This document shows, in pieces, positions 33,213 through 40,756 of a stretch of 45,829 nucleotides of DNA. The notes under the pieces are model-generated. The model searched no databases. It had not been told where the DNA came from and was given only the letters and a program-made list of their open reading frames with translations. Position numbers and translations under genes: made by a program. How positions within the stretch are numbered: position 1 is the first letter of the stretch; each line of letters starts with the position of its first letter. The DNA lies in NCBI GenBank assembly GCA_910580075.1, contig CAJTVR010000031.1, forward strand, positions 1-45,829. Direction: 5' to 3'. Source of the stretch: an uncultured Eubacterium sp. (lineage in GTDB: Bacteria > Bacillota > Clostridia > Lachnospirales > Lachnospiraceae).

Positions 33213-33914
33213 TTAACCTGCTACTGTTAATTCCCGCTTTCTCCTGTTATAGTAAAAAACCCTGTCTGAAAGCACGTCCCTAGCTGATAGCACGTCCGAA
33301 CGGTTAATCCCGGCAACCAGATCCCTTAATCCATCCAGTGCTTCTCCTGTATCCGGCACCGCTGGGAGCAGCATCACCTCATGCACCGATGACGGGAGTA
33401 TGTAAAGGTCAGCCCCTATCCGCTCTGCTTCACGACAAAGCACGCCTTCGTAGAGCATACAGCCTGCGCCATAAAGCTTCTGCTCATTTGTCAGTACATA
33501 CATCGGCAGCCGCCCGCAAACATCCTGTCCATTGCGTGGCTGTCCTTCCCCTTCCAAGCTCCCTTGCAGTATATCCTGAATGTTATACACCTTTGCTGGA
33601 CGCTGTTGCTGCGTATTCCGAAACGCCTGCCCCATAAGCTCGTCTTCTGTAACACCCCATGCCTTTAAAAGCGAATACAAGACCTGGACGGCTGCCTGGC
33701 ACGCCTCGCCTGCTTCTGGAGCCTTTGCCTGCTGTACCGGAAAGTAACTTACCATTGACAATCCAAGCTCTGTAATGTCCTTATGCGGCACCTGCTCTAA
33801 CAGCTCCTGGTTCCACCCGGTATCCAACAGGCGGAACAGCACCCTACTCCTTACCCAATCCCATTCTGCCACCCTGGAAAAGTCAAACTCTTCCTGTACC
33901 TGGCTATAGTAAGC
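33213..33914 (-). pseudogene. DUF5688 protein lacking its N-terminal part
   Basis: The frame is open from 33914 (after a TGA) and reads VQEEFDFSRVAEWDWVRSRV, RLLDTGWNQELLEQVPHKDI, then MYVLTNEQKLYGAGCMLYEG, LYILPSSVHEVMLLP and LSDRVFYY. These are the central and C-terminal parts of DUF5688. The N-terminus, present in the copy at 29437-29872, is missing here. A GTG at 33872 could start a 219-residue product but has no strong ribosome site. Upstream, in the same frame and separated only by the TGA, is the truncated serine recombinase, which marks a recombination junction at about 33915. Confidence 0.75.
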
Positions 33915-34988
33915 TCAATAAATATATTTTTTCCCGCCTGACGGGACGGTCTTCCTCACCATTGCAGCTCCGCATTCCCCGCACAATACCATGCCGGAAA
34001 ACAGCTCTACCTTATCATGCCCCGGGCTTTTACGTGTATCCAATGCAAGCACTTTCTGGACCGAGAGGAAATCCTACCGGTTAACCACCGCTTCATGCGC
34101 GCTTTCCACGACTGCCCATTCCCCGCGCGGCTTTGCCACACGCTTTTTTACTTTATAGCTGGGCGTACTATTCTTACCCTGTTCCAGTATGCCCGTATAA
34201 ACAGGGTTTTTTAATATCCGCAGCACTGCGGTTGCGCTCCACGGGGAACGTGGCCTGATGCGGAAAGGCGTAGCAAAACGAAGTCCTTGCTGCCTTTTGT
34301 AGTCCATAGGTGCCAGAATGCCGTCTGCATTCAGCCTGCCTGCAATGTCCGCGGCGCTGACGCCTTCCAGCTTCCACTGGTAAATATCGCGCACCACATC
34401 CGCGGCAAACGTGTCCACAACCAGATGGTTTTTATTCTGCGGATCTTTCAGATACCCGTATACAGCAAATGCACCGGTAAAATCGCCGCGCCTGCGCTTG
34501 ACCTCAAGGCAGCTTCGGATTTTAACCGAACTGTCGCGGCAGTAAGCCTCATTGATTAAATTTTTAAAAGGCACGACCAGTTCATCGGACGCCGCATTGT
34601 CCAGACTGTCGTAATTATCATTGACTGCGATAAAACGCACGCCAAAAAAAGGGAATATTTTTTCGATGTACTCACCCGCATCCAGATAGTTCCTGCCAAA
34701 GCGGGAAAGGTCCTTGACCACAATGCAGTCAATCTTCCCCGCCCTTACATCATCCATCATCTTCCGGAATGCCGGGCGTTCAAAGCTGGAGCCTGAAAAA
34801 CCGTCGTCCACTGCCATGCCGCACTCGGAAAGTTCCGGGTGGCGGCTGAAAAAATCGCGGATCAGGTTCTTCTGGCCTGTGATGCTGTTGCTTTCCTCCT
34901 TATCGCCGTCTTCATGCGAAAGGCGCACATAGCCGCAGGCTCTCCACGTCTTTGTACTTATTAAAGAATTGTCTCTGATATGTTCCAT
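33915..34988 (-). pseudogene. Large serine recombinase, amber stop and truncated C-terminus
   Basis: The ATG at 34988 (MEHIRDNSLIS) has AGGAGGAG upstream. The resolvase domain is complete: YVRLSHEDG with the catalytic Ser, DGFSGSSFERPAF, IVVKDLSRFGRNYLDAGEYI. The recombinase domain follows (KLEGVSAADIAGRLNADGIL). The frame stops at 34074 with TAG after HEAVVNR. Reading through gives DFLSVQKVLALDTR and the start of the zinc ribbon (VLCGECGAAMVRKT). It then ends at a TGA at 33915, where DUF5688 sequence begins. The TAG replaces what should be a Glu codon (GAG). The coiled-coil tail is gone, so it is inactive. Such enzymes move conjugative transposons and staphylococcal-cassette-like elements. 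Confidence 0.85.
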
Positions 34989-35153
34989 AGATGCTCCTCC
35001 TGTCTGTGTGAGTGTGTAAAACCAGCAAAACACTTCACCAGCCAGAGGGGCGCTGTCTTTATCCTGTTAAGCGTATGTTAACATAACTTTCCCATGCTGT
35101 CCATAGTGTTCTTTATCTGAAAAGTATTTTTTATGTACGGGCAGATTTTTCTG

Positions 35154-35420
35154 TCAGCACTTTGAGCGTATATAGGAAATCATCCGGTCCTCAAGTGTCA
35201 CGTCCGTGTCAGCAAAGCCAACTTTTACCACGTAATCGCCGTGGCGGTAACAGTAAGGGTTCCCGATCTGCCTGATAAAATCCAGGATGCGCTCTTTCTT
35301 TGGCAGTTCCGTATTTATATGCACCTCCCGGATGTCTTTCAATGCGGAGCGGTCCACCGTTTCCGGATTCACGGACTGCATTTTCTTAAGATCCGATACC
35401 GTAAGCATTTGTACAGCCAT
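35154..35420 (-). CDS. DUF6870-like small protein
   Basis: 88 residues; AAAAGGAG ahead of the ATG. The pattern LKDIREVHINTELPKKERIL, then DFIRQIGNPYCYRHGDYVVKV and FADTDVTLEDRM, is a small conserved protein that is common in Clostridia mobile elements and that I associate with DUF6870. Its function is unknown. It lies upstream of the serine recombinase, on the same strand and 165 bases away. Confidence 0.75.
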   Translation of the reverse strand: MAVQMLTVSDLKKMQSVNPETVDRSALKDIREVHINTELPKKERILDFIRQIGNPYCYRHGDYVVKVGFADTDVTLEDRMISYIRSKC

Positions 35421-35427
35421 TGTATCT

Positions 35428-35682
35428 TTACTCCTTTTTCTTTATATTTTCATATTCATATATCAGCTGCTTCTTCCATGCCGGCATGTTTTCATGCCGC
35501 CATGCTTCCGCTTTTGTCCGCTCTTTCCTGTAAATCTGCCATGCACCCTGCGGATTCCCCGCTGGATTTTCATTCACCCTTTCCCGGCATGGCGCGGAGT
35601 ATGCCGGAGTCTTCCCGGCACCCTGCAGCACCCTTTCCCGCTGCAGCATGCCCCAGGCGCTGCCCTGGCTGCTTTTTCCCAT
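35428..35682 (-). CDS. Short basic hypothetical protein, uncertain start
   Basis: 84 codons ending seven bases before the DUF6870-like gene, on the same strand. The product is rich in Arg, Lys, Gln and Trp (AWQIYRKERTKAEAWRHENM, PAWKKQLIYEYENIKKKE) and no domain is recognised. The listed ATG has no ribosome site. The frame stays open to a TGA at about 35764, where an AAGAAGG site precedes a different-frame ATG, so the gene may be frameshifted. The spacing to its neighbour is the main support. Confidence 0.4.
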   Translation of the reverse strand: MGKSSQGSAWGMLQRERVLQGAGKTPAYSAPCRERVNENPAGNPQGAWQIYRKERTKAEAWRHENMPAWKKQLIYEYENIKKKE

Positions 35683-36021
35683 TCTGGCAGGGGTATCATT
35701 ATCATCCGGGTTTTCAGGCTGCTGCCCATGCAGGGATGCCGCTCATATTTTTCCTTCTTCTATTACGATCCCTTGTTTTATCCGCCCGCCCCTGCGGACA
35801 AATATTTCTTCGCGAAGCTCATTTTCCCCCATCATCCAGTGGATGCCCCGGAATCTTTGTATCCATTAAGGTATTTTCAGTGTAGAGGTTTTCCCCATCC
35901 CATAAAAATACCGGCATACTGATATTCGGTTTTCAATATACATTAAAAACACTTATTGTCAATGTACGTCCCTGTCTGTTTTAGCAGGTATATCCCGGCG
36001 GGCTGCAGCTGCATATGCGTC

Positions 36022-36357
36022 TTACTGTACCCGTTCCAGGCTCTGTGCCATGCATTCCATAACTTCGGCCATAAACACTGCCTGTTCTTCCGTGCTGCCC
36101 TGCAGTATGGCATATATTTTGGCAGCACAGCTGCCTTTTACCGTTTTTTCTTTGTCCATTATGACAATTTCCGCCTCCAGTGTTTCCAGGAGTTTCCGGT
36201 ATGTATCAATCCCCGGCAGCCTCACCCCTGTCTCGATCTTTTTCAGATGCGACTCGCTGATCCCGGCAGCCTTCGACAGCACAGTCCTGCTCATTCCTTT
36301 TGACCTGCGCAGTGCCCTGACAGTTTCTCCTATATCCGTTCCTTCAAATTTCATCAT
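36022..36357 (-). CDS. XRE-family helix-turn-helix regulator
   Basis: 111 residues; AGGAGG six bases before the first of two ATGs. Residues 8-62 form an HTH_3/XRE domain: IGETVRALRRSKGMSRTVLS, KAAGISESHLKKIETGVRLP, DTYRKLLETLEAE. The remaining 45 residues are helical and may form a dimer interface. Such regulators usually repress their own mobile-element promoter. Candidate targets are the inverted repeat at 36803-36833 upstream and the palindrome before the toxin-like pair (inference). Confidence 0.85.
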   Translation of the reverse strand: MMKFEGTDIGETVRALRRSKGMSRTVLSKAAGISESHLKKIETGVRLPGIDTYRKLLETLEAEIVIMDKEKTVKGSCAAKIYAILQGSTEEQAVFMAEVMECMAQSLERVQ

Positions 36358-36687
36358 AGTATGTACCTCCTGGTGTGTCCATTATATATGTGCCTGCTTT
36401 TTTTGAAAAGGTGACGGGATGTGTCCGCTTTTCAAAGTCCGGGCACATTCAGGTTTTTCATCCTGTTTTGACCTTTTCCGCATACAGCGTTTCCCTTTTT
36501 TCCTCATGATTATCCAGTTTCCGCCAGACGTTTTCACTGATCCGTCGATAAATTTTTGTTCCCCTGTCCCGCTAAAAAACAATTTATAAATTCCGGCCTG
36601 CAAGAATGTCTCCAAAAAGCAGCGAAAAGGAGGCGCCCTCAGCTGGCAGTTATCCGCATATACCAGCAAAAAACGACAGCCAGAAAA

Positions 36688-36714
36688 GCCGGGCAGTCTT
36701 TCGGACTGCCCGGC
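36688..36714 (-). terminator. Strong hairpin terminator/attenuator
   Basis: Perfect 11-base GC-rich stem GCCGGGCAGTC / GACTGCCCGGC with a five-base loop, followed on the minus strand by TTTT. It lies about 50 bases inside a short frame whose ATG (36765) has an exceptional GGAGGAGG ribosome site (36769-36776), about 330 bases ahead of the XRE gene. That layout is leader-peptide-like. Confidence 0.7.
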
Positions 36715-36802
36715 CTTCCATACCTGTTTTTTTCTGTTTCTATGATAAAAAGAAATGTTATCCATGCGCCTCCTCCAGACAGCACAAATAACATTTCCGT
36801 AT

Positions 36803-36833
36803 ATTATGGGAAACAAAAGCATTTTCCCATAAT
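36803..36833 (-). promoter_or_regulatory. Candidate operator: 11-base inverted repeat
   Basis: ATTATGGGAAA and TTTCCCATAAT are perfect inverted arms separated by nine bases, just upstream of the strong ribosome site at 36769-36776. On the minus strand the arms supply weak TTATGG and CATAAT boxes 18 bases apart, so a bound regulator would cover the promoter. Confidence 0.5.
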
Positions 36834-37305
36834 TATATATTATGCAATACATCTTAACAGCCCCACGCCCTGGATATGGCATGCAGCGAAGGCATACCCA
36901 TACTGCCGTTTTCTTTCTTGTTTCCTTAATAATCTGCTTATCTGTGGTTCCTGAAATTTCGAAAGCAGTAAATTCCCGTCCCGCGTCTGCATGGCTGGGC
37001 TGGTCCACGCAGCCTGCTTTTTCTGCGGCGGTTTTGTGCCGCCCTTGTGCCGCCTGTTTTTCCGTCTTCCTTTTCCACCATAAGGAGCGTCCTGTCCCTG
37101 CCGGAATACGCGTTTTTTTGGAGCTGCCATAAATGTCCTCAGCCGGCCTGCGCTTCCCAAGGCAGAAAATCTCTCTGCTTTCTAAAAAATGATTCCTACC
37201 GCTGATTTTTCACAGAAAGCATCAGGCAGAATGCCGGATTGATATTCCACCGGAACATGACAGGCTGCAGAACGCTATAGCACCGCAGCATACTGTCCCA
37301 CCGGC
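36834..37305. other. No supportable gene
   Basis: Between the operator-like repeat and the deamidase-like gene I see no convincing gene. A minus-strand frame (about 37127 to 36840) begins with a basic stretch (MAAPKKRVFRQGQDAPYGGK) but lacks a ribosome site and a recognisable fold. No terminator is visible directly after the deamidase-like gene. Confidence 0.4.
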
Positions 37306-38127
37306 TCATACAATTATGCATCTGTTTTGTTTTTTAAATAGTTGGTTTTGGTAAACTTTATGTATCTTATTGGCACCCATTGTCCGAATTGCTGAAGAAA
37401 CGTCTCCATTTCTATTCATCACACAAACCACATCATGAAAAGAATCTATAACATATGACACAAGCACTAAATTCTGAACGCCGCTGTCAGATATGCACAT
37501 CTTCGTATCTTTCGCCACATAAATAAAGCCATGGAATCTCTGTCTTTTTATTGATTCAAATAATTCCTGGCATGACATTCCACCGCCGTTTATTTGAACA
37601 CCGGCATATTGTTCCGGATTGTTCAGCGCATGCACCATTAAAAATATATCCCGATTAATCATCTCTCTTCTTTGTTCAACTGTCAGATCGCTCTCTGTAT
37701 CATTTGAACCGCCCGCATGGATAACAAAAACATGATCATTGCGGAATAAAACAGCAAATCCGCACCCCGACAGCGAACCGCTTGCAATCAAAGTTCTTGC
37801 TTCGCCAGTCTGAATAATTTCTATGCCAACTGCACCTGCATTTTGTGGATTTGAGACACAGTAATGATTCATATAAGTATCGTCTTGATATTTGAATCCT
37901 CCGCTATAATTTTTACAGTTTGTATGAATTGATTGTACGTATTGTCCAAGATCAGTACGATTTAAAACATTCGGATTCGATCTGTTGATACAACAATACT
38001 TTGTATAATTTTTTTCTAGCACTGTTTCTACATCTTTTTGCCCAATCGAATAATGACTGCAAATATTTTCATACATTTTTTGCTCTATCTCCCCTGCTGC
38101 CAGAGAAGGCGTAATATCTACTACCAT
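37306..38127 (-). CDS. CNF1/BLF1-type deamidase-like effector with C-terminal CaaX box
   Basis: 273 residues without signal peptide or membrane helix. Residues 117-139 read GSLSGCGFAVLF... HVFVIHAGG: LSGC at 119-122 and His137. In E. coli CNF1 the catalytic Cys866 ends an LSGC motif and His881 follows 15 residues later; Burkholderia BLF1 shares LSGC. The same motif and spacing here, and a length close to the free CNF1 catalytic domain (about 295 residues), suggest a glutamine deamidase of the kind that activates Rho GTPases. The third CNF1 position (Val833 carbonyl) cannot be aligned by eye. The protein ends LFKKQNRCIIV: a basic patch plus Cys-Ile-Ile-Val, a eukaryotic CaaX prenylation motif. 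Its ATG overlaps the stop of the 824-residue gene by seven bases (GGGAGGAGC upstream), so expression is coupled. The gene is much more AT-rich than its partner. The family call is motif-based and untested. Confidence 0.6.
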   Translation of the reverse strand: MVVDITPSLAAGEIEQKMYENICSHYSIGQKDVETVLEKNYTKYCCINRSNPNVLNRTDLGQYVQSIHTNCKNYSGGFKYQDDTYMNHYCVSNPQNAGAVGIEIIQTGEARTLIASGSLSGCGFAVLFRNDHVFVIHAGGSNDTESDLTVEQRREMINRDIFLMVHALNNPEQYAGVQINGGGMSCQELFESIKRQRFHGFIYVAKDTKMCISDSGVQNLVLVSYVIDSFHDVVCVMNRNGDVSSAIRTMGANKIHKVYQNQLFKKQNRCIIV

Positions 38128-40595
38128 TTGCCCTGCTCCTCCCTTATCGGTGCTCTTACCGTCGTTACCGCTATACAGTCATCGCTGTTCCTGCGCCGTG
38201 TCTCCAGTTCCCGCAGCTTTTCCCCATACGTTTTCAATGAATCAATAATCCCCTCGAAATACGCCGACCCGGACAGGCTCTCATACTTGCTGGACTTATC
38301 CTTTGCCGGCAGCTCCTGGAACCAGCCTAGGATCTGCGGCCCTGGTATCCGCATTACAAACTGCGACTCATTATTCTCCAGATTATGCAGCCCACAGAAA
38401 CTCTCCTTTGCCCCTCCGCCAGAGAGGCGGAAGCCCATAAAGCTTGCAGATGAGCTGAATGCCGCCTTTTTGAATCTTTCATAGTCATCCTGGCTGACGC
38501 TGGCCATTTTCGCCCGCATCACCACGTCCTTTACGACCAGGAATGACATCGGGACTGCCGGGAGAAGGTATGTGCCATTGTCAGGCGCGCATACGAGCTT
38601 GCTGGCAACGCTGAACCGGCCGTTTTCAATGCCCTCATTTGTCCTGTACTCTTTCAGTATCCCTTCTGCCGAAAGCCCCGCGCCCCCGGATATTGTCTCC
38701 TTCAGGCGGCGGTAGGACGGCGTCAGGTCCAGGATTCCCGCGTCAAACCAGCCGCCCCGGTCGATAGTGACTTTCGTGGCCCTCATGCCGATGGTGAAGT
38801 CGCTGGACAGGAAAGACTTCATGAAGCTGGTTTCAGACAGGGAATACTCCCCCTCCGCATGGACGCTGGACAAAAACCGGCACATGGAACTCTTGACAGA
38901 GGTGAAAAAGCTGTCAGAATCCTCCCGCATCCTGTTCTCCACCTGGCTGCGTCCAAAGACGATATCCATAAATTCACTGTCTTCATTGCACCTGTTACCC
39001 GGAAGCAGGGTGTCGGCGGATATGCTGTCTTCCGTGTGTACGGCGCCGCTGGCAACAACAACCTGCAGCTCTGCCACTTCCCTGGAAATGATTGCAATCC
39101 GTTCCTTTAAGATTTCAATCTGATCGCTGTAGTCATTGGTCTGCGCCCTGGCATACTGCAGCTCTGCATCTAGCAGTTCATTGTATGTCGAAAAATAATC
39201 CAGGTTTTCGGCATAGAAGTCATACATCATTTTCCCGAGCTTTTTCGCCGTCTGGGCATCCAGTCCGAGTGCGCTAAGGAGGTTTCCGTCCATTTTCGCG
39301 ATGCTTTCGACCAGGCTTTCCTCCCCGCCTGCCACAAGCGCTGCAATATCCCCGTTGGAAGCAATCTCGCATATAAGCTTCACGGCTTCCACCATATTGT
39401 CTGCAAAGCCCTTGAAAGCTGCCGCCTCTGACTGGTCAAGCTGCTTTTTCAGAGCCGCAAGCTGTGCCTCCATGTCTTTCAGCCCGTCCACATCCGCCTG
39501 GTTTAAAAGCAGCACACGCAGCTCTGCCTCCAGCGAGGAAAGGACACTCCTTTTTGCCTGGTACTGCTCTGCAAGGTACTGGCGGTCAAGCGTCATGTCC
39601 TTCGGGCTGAAATTAGGGGACAGGGAGCGGAACCAGCTGCTTGGCTGGAGCTGCACCGGAAGCACCTCCATGCTCGCGTCAAGCGACCGGCGGACGGAAC
39701 TGCGCCTGTTGGCCTTGGCTTTTGCAAGGCGCTCCGCCGGCGACTGCACGTCCAGGAACCCCAGGATTGTCAGCACTTCATGGTAAAACCCGCGGATTAC
39801 CGCATCCTGAAAGAGGTTTTCCAATGCCTGGTCCTTTGTCCATGAAGTTGTAGCCAGCCATTTTGCATAACCGTCCAGGTCGCCGCTGCTGCTTGCCTTT
39901 ACATGCTCGTCTATTTTTTCCTGATCCCAGTTATATTTCTGCTTTAGATACCGCATGTACATCCGCTGGCAGAATTCAATCCGCGAGCAGGTGACCTCCT
40001 CACCGTCAATCTCATCCGTGATTGTCTCCATCAGGAACAGGCGCAGCTCCATTTTATCCGTGACAAACTCTTTTATATTGGAAATGTCCGGCGTGTAGTT
40101 GTTTACCAGTGTCTCAAATGTGTTGGAAAGCCGGTTCCCGTTCGGCCCCTGCACAATCGGGGCGAGGTCGAACATGCCGTCTGTAAGCCGGAACTCGTTT
40201 TCCGCCACGGCATACGGCTTGGTAAGGGTGCTGCTGTTGTAGTCTTTCATCGGGTAGGCATAATCAAGCTGGTTGAGCACCCGGCCGGGCATCTCCATTG
40301 TAAAAAGCTGTGTGCCTTCCCCGAACACCCCCATAAGCTGGTCGTAAAGCATGGCCGTCATCATGCCTTCGCTGATCATCACTGCATCATCACTGCCATC
40401 CCCGCCGTACAGGCCGCTGACCGCCGCCCCTGTCTCTGCTGCAGGCACGGATTCGTCCGGGTTTTCGGATGCCTGGCCAGTCTTAGTAAAGTTTTCCGGA
40501 TGCAGCTCCGGTTTTTCCGTGTTCGGAATGTTCACTACCGGTTTCTGTCCTGGACCATCCTTAATTTCCAATGCTTCATTTTTGTTTTCGTCCAT
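38121..40595 (-). CDS. Large helical protein, possible delivery partner of the deamidase-like effector (824 aa)
   Basis: Start after AGGAGGG. No signal peptide. Residues 1-65 are disordered and acidic. 70-330 are mostly helical (RIEFCQRMYMRYLKQKYNWD). Two long coiled coils at about 341-395 and 470-515 bracket 400-460, which contains mildly hydrophobic helices (FADNMVEAVKLICEIASNGD, IAALVAGG). The C-terminal 270 residues look beta-rich, with MRATKVTIDRGGWFDAGILD, LLPAVPMSFLVVKDVVM and RIPGPQILGWF. I know no named family. Coiled-coil arms around an amphipathic hairpin plus a beta domain recall alpha-pore-forming toxins and binary toxin carriers, and the translationally coupled effector gene downstream supports a carrier role. 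That is inference; a structural or immunity function is possible. GC content is clearly higher than in the effector gene. Confidence 0.6.
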   Translation of the reverse strand: MDENKNEALEIKDGPGQKPVVNIPNTEKPELHPENFTKTGQASENPDESVPAAETGAAVSGLYGGDGSDDAVMISEGMMTAMLYDQLMGVFGEGTQLFTMEMPGRVLNQLDYAYPMKDYNSSTLTKPYAVAENEFRLTDGMFDLAPIVQGPNGNRLSNTFETLVNNYTPDISNIKEFVTDKMELRLFLMETITDEIDGEEVTCSRIEFCQRMYMRYLKQKYNWDQEKIDEHVKASSSGDLDGYAKWLATTSWTKDQALENLFQDAVIRGFYHEVLTILGFLDVQSPAERLAKAKANRRSSVRRSLDASMEVLPVQLQPSSWFRSLSPNFSPKDMTLDRQYLAEQYQAKRSVLSSLEAELRVLLLNQADVDGLKDMEAQLAALKKQLDQSEAAAFKGFADNMVEAVKLICEIASNGDIAALVAGGEESLVESIAKMDGNLLSALGLDAQTAKKLGKMMYDFYAENLDYFSTYNELLDAELQYARAQTNDYSDQIEILKERIAIISREVAELQVVVASGAVHTEDSISADTLLPGNRCNEDSEFMDIVFGRSQVENRMREDSDSFFTSVKSSMCRFLSSVHAEGEYSLSETSFMKSFLSSDFTIGMRATKVTIDRGGWFDAGILDLTPSYRRLKETISGGAGLSAEGILKEYRTNEGIENGRFSVASKLVCAPDNGTYLLPAVPMSFLVVKDVVMRAKMASVSQDDYERFKKAAFSSSASFMGFRLSGGGAKESFCGLHNLENNESQFVMRIPGPQILGWFQELPAKDKSSKYESLSGSAYFEGIIDSLKTYGEKLRELETRRRNSDDCIAVTTVRAPIREEQGKW

Positions 40596-40648
40596 AAAAT
40601 TCCCTCCTGTACTCTGTATGGCGCGCCGCCGCTGGCAGCGCTGCCCCT

Positions 40649-40671
40649 ATTATATTTTACGGTATATACCG
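40649..40671 (-). promoter_or_regulatory. Candidate promoter with perfect palindrome before the toxin-like pair
   Basis: Minus strand TATAAT (40649-40654) lies five bases downstream of CGGTATATACCG (40660-40671), a perfect 12-base palindrome in the position of the -35/-10 spacer. The -35 box is poor, which fits a regulated promoter. It lies about 55 bases ahead of the 824-residue gene. Confidence 0.5.
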
Positions 40672-40756
40672 CATGTTTCCCTGTTCCTATATCCCGCAGC
40701 CCGCCTTCCGGCCCGGTCTTTTCCCTGGCCAGAGGACACGCAGTCCTCCCCCTGCC

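Noticed and set aside
36382..37160. Overlapping minus-strand frames of 208 and 106 codons
   Set aside because: They run through a perfect terminator hairpin and an operator-like repeat, lack recognisable domains and overlap each other; only the GGAGGAGG site at 36769 was kept as a regulatory observation.
39301..39786. Plus-strand frames of up to 161 codons inside the 824-residue gene
   Set aside because: They are antisense shadows of a GC-rich gene without ribosome sites.
38121..40595. Assigning the 824-residue protein to a named toxin family (Tc toxin, ClyA, binary toxin B component)
   Set aside because: Only coiled-coil layout and gene context support this; no diagnostic motif of those families is visible.
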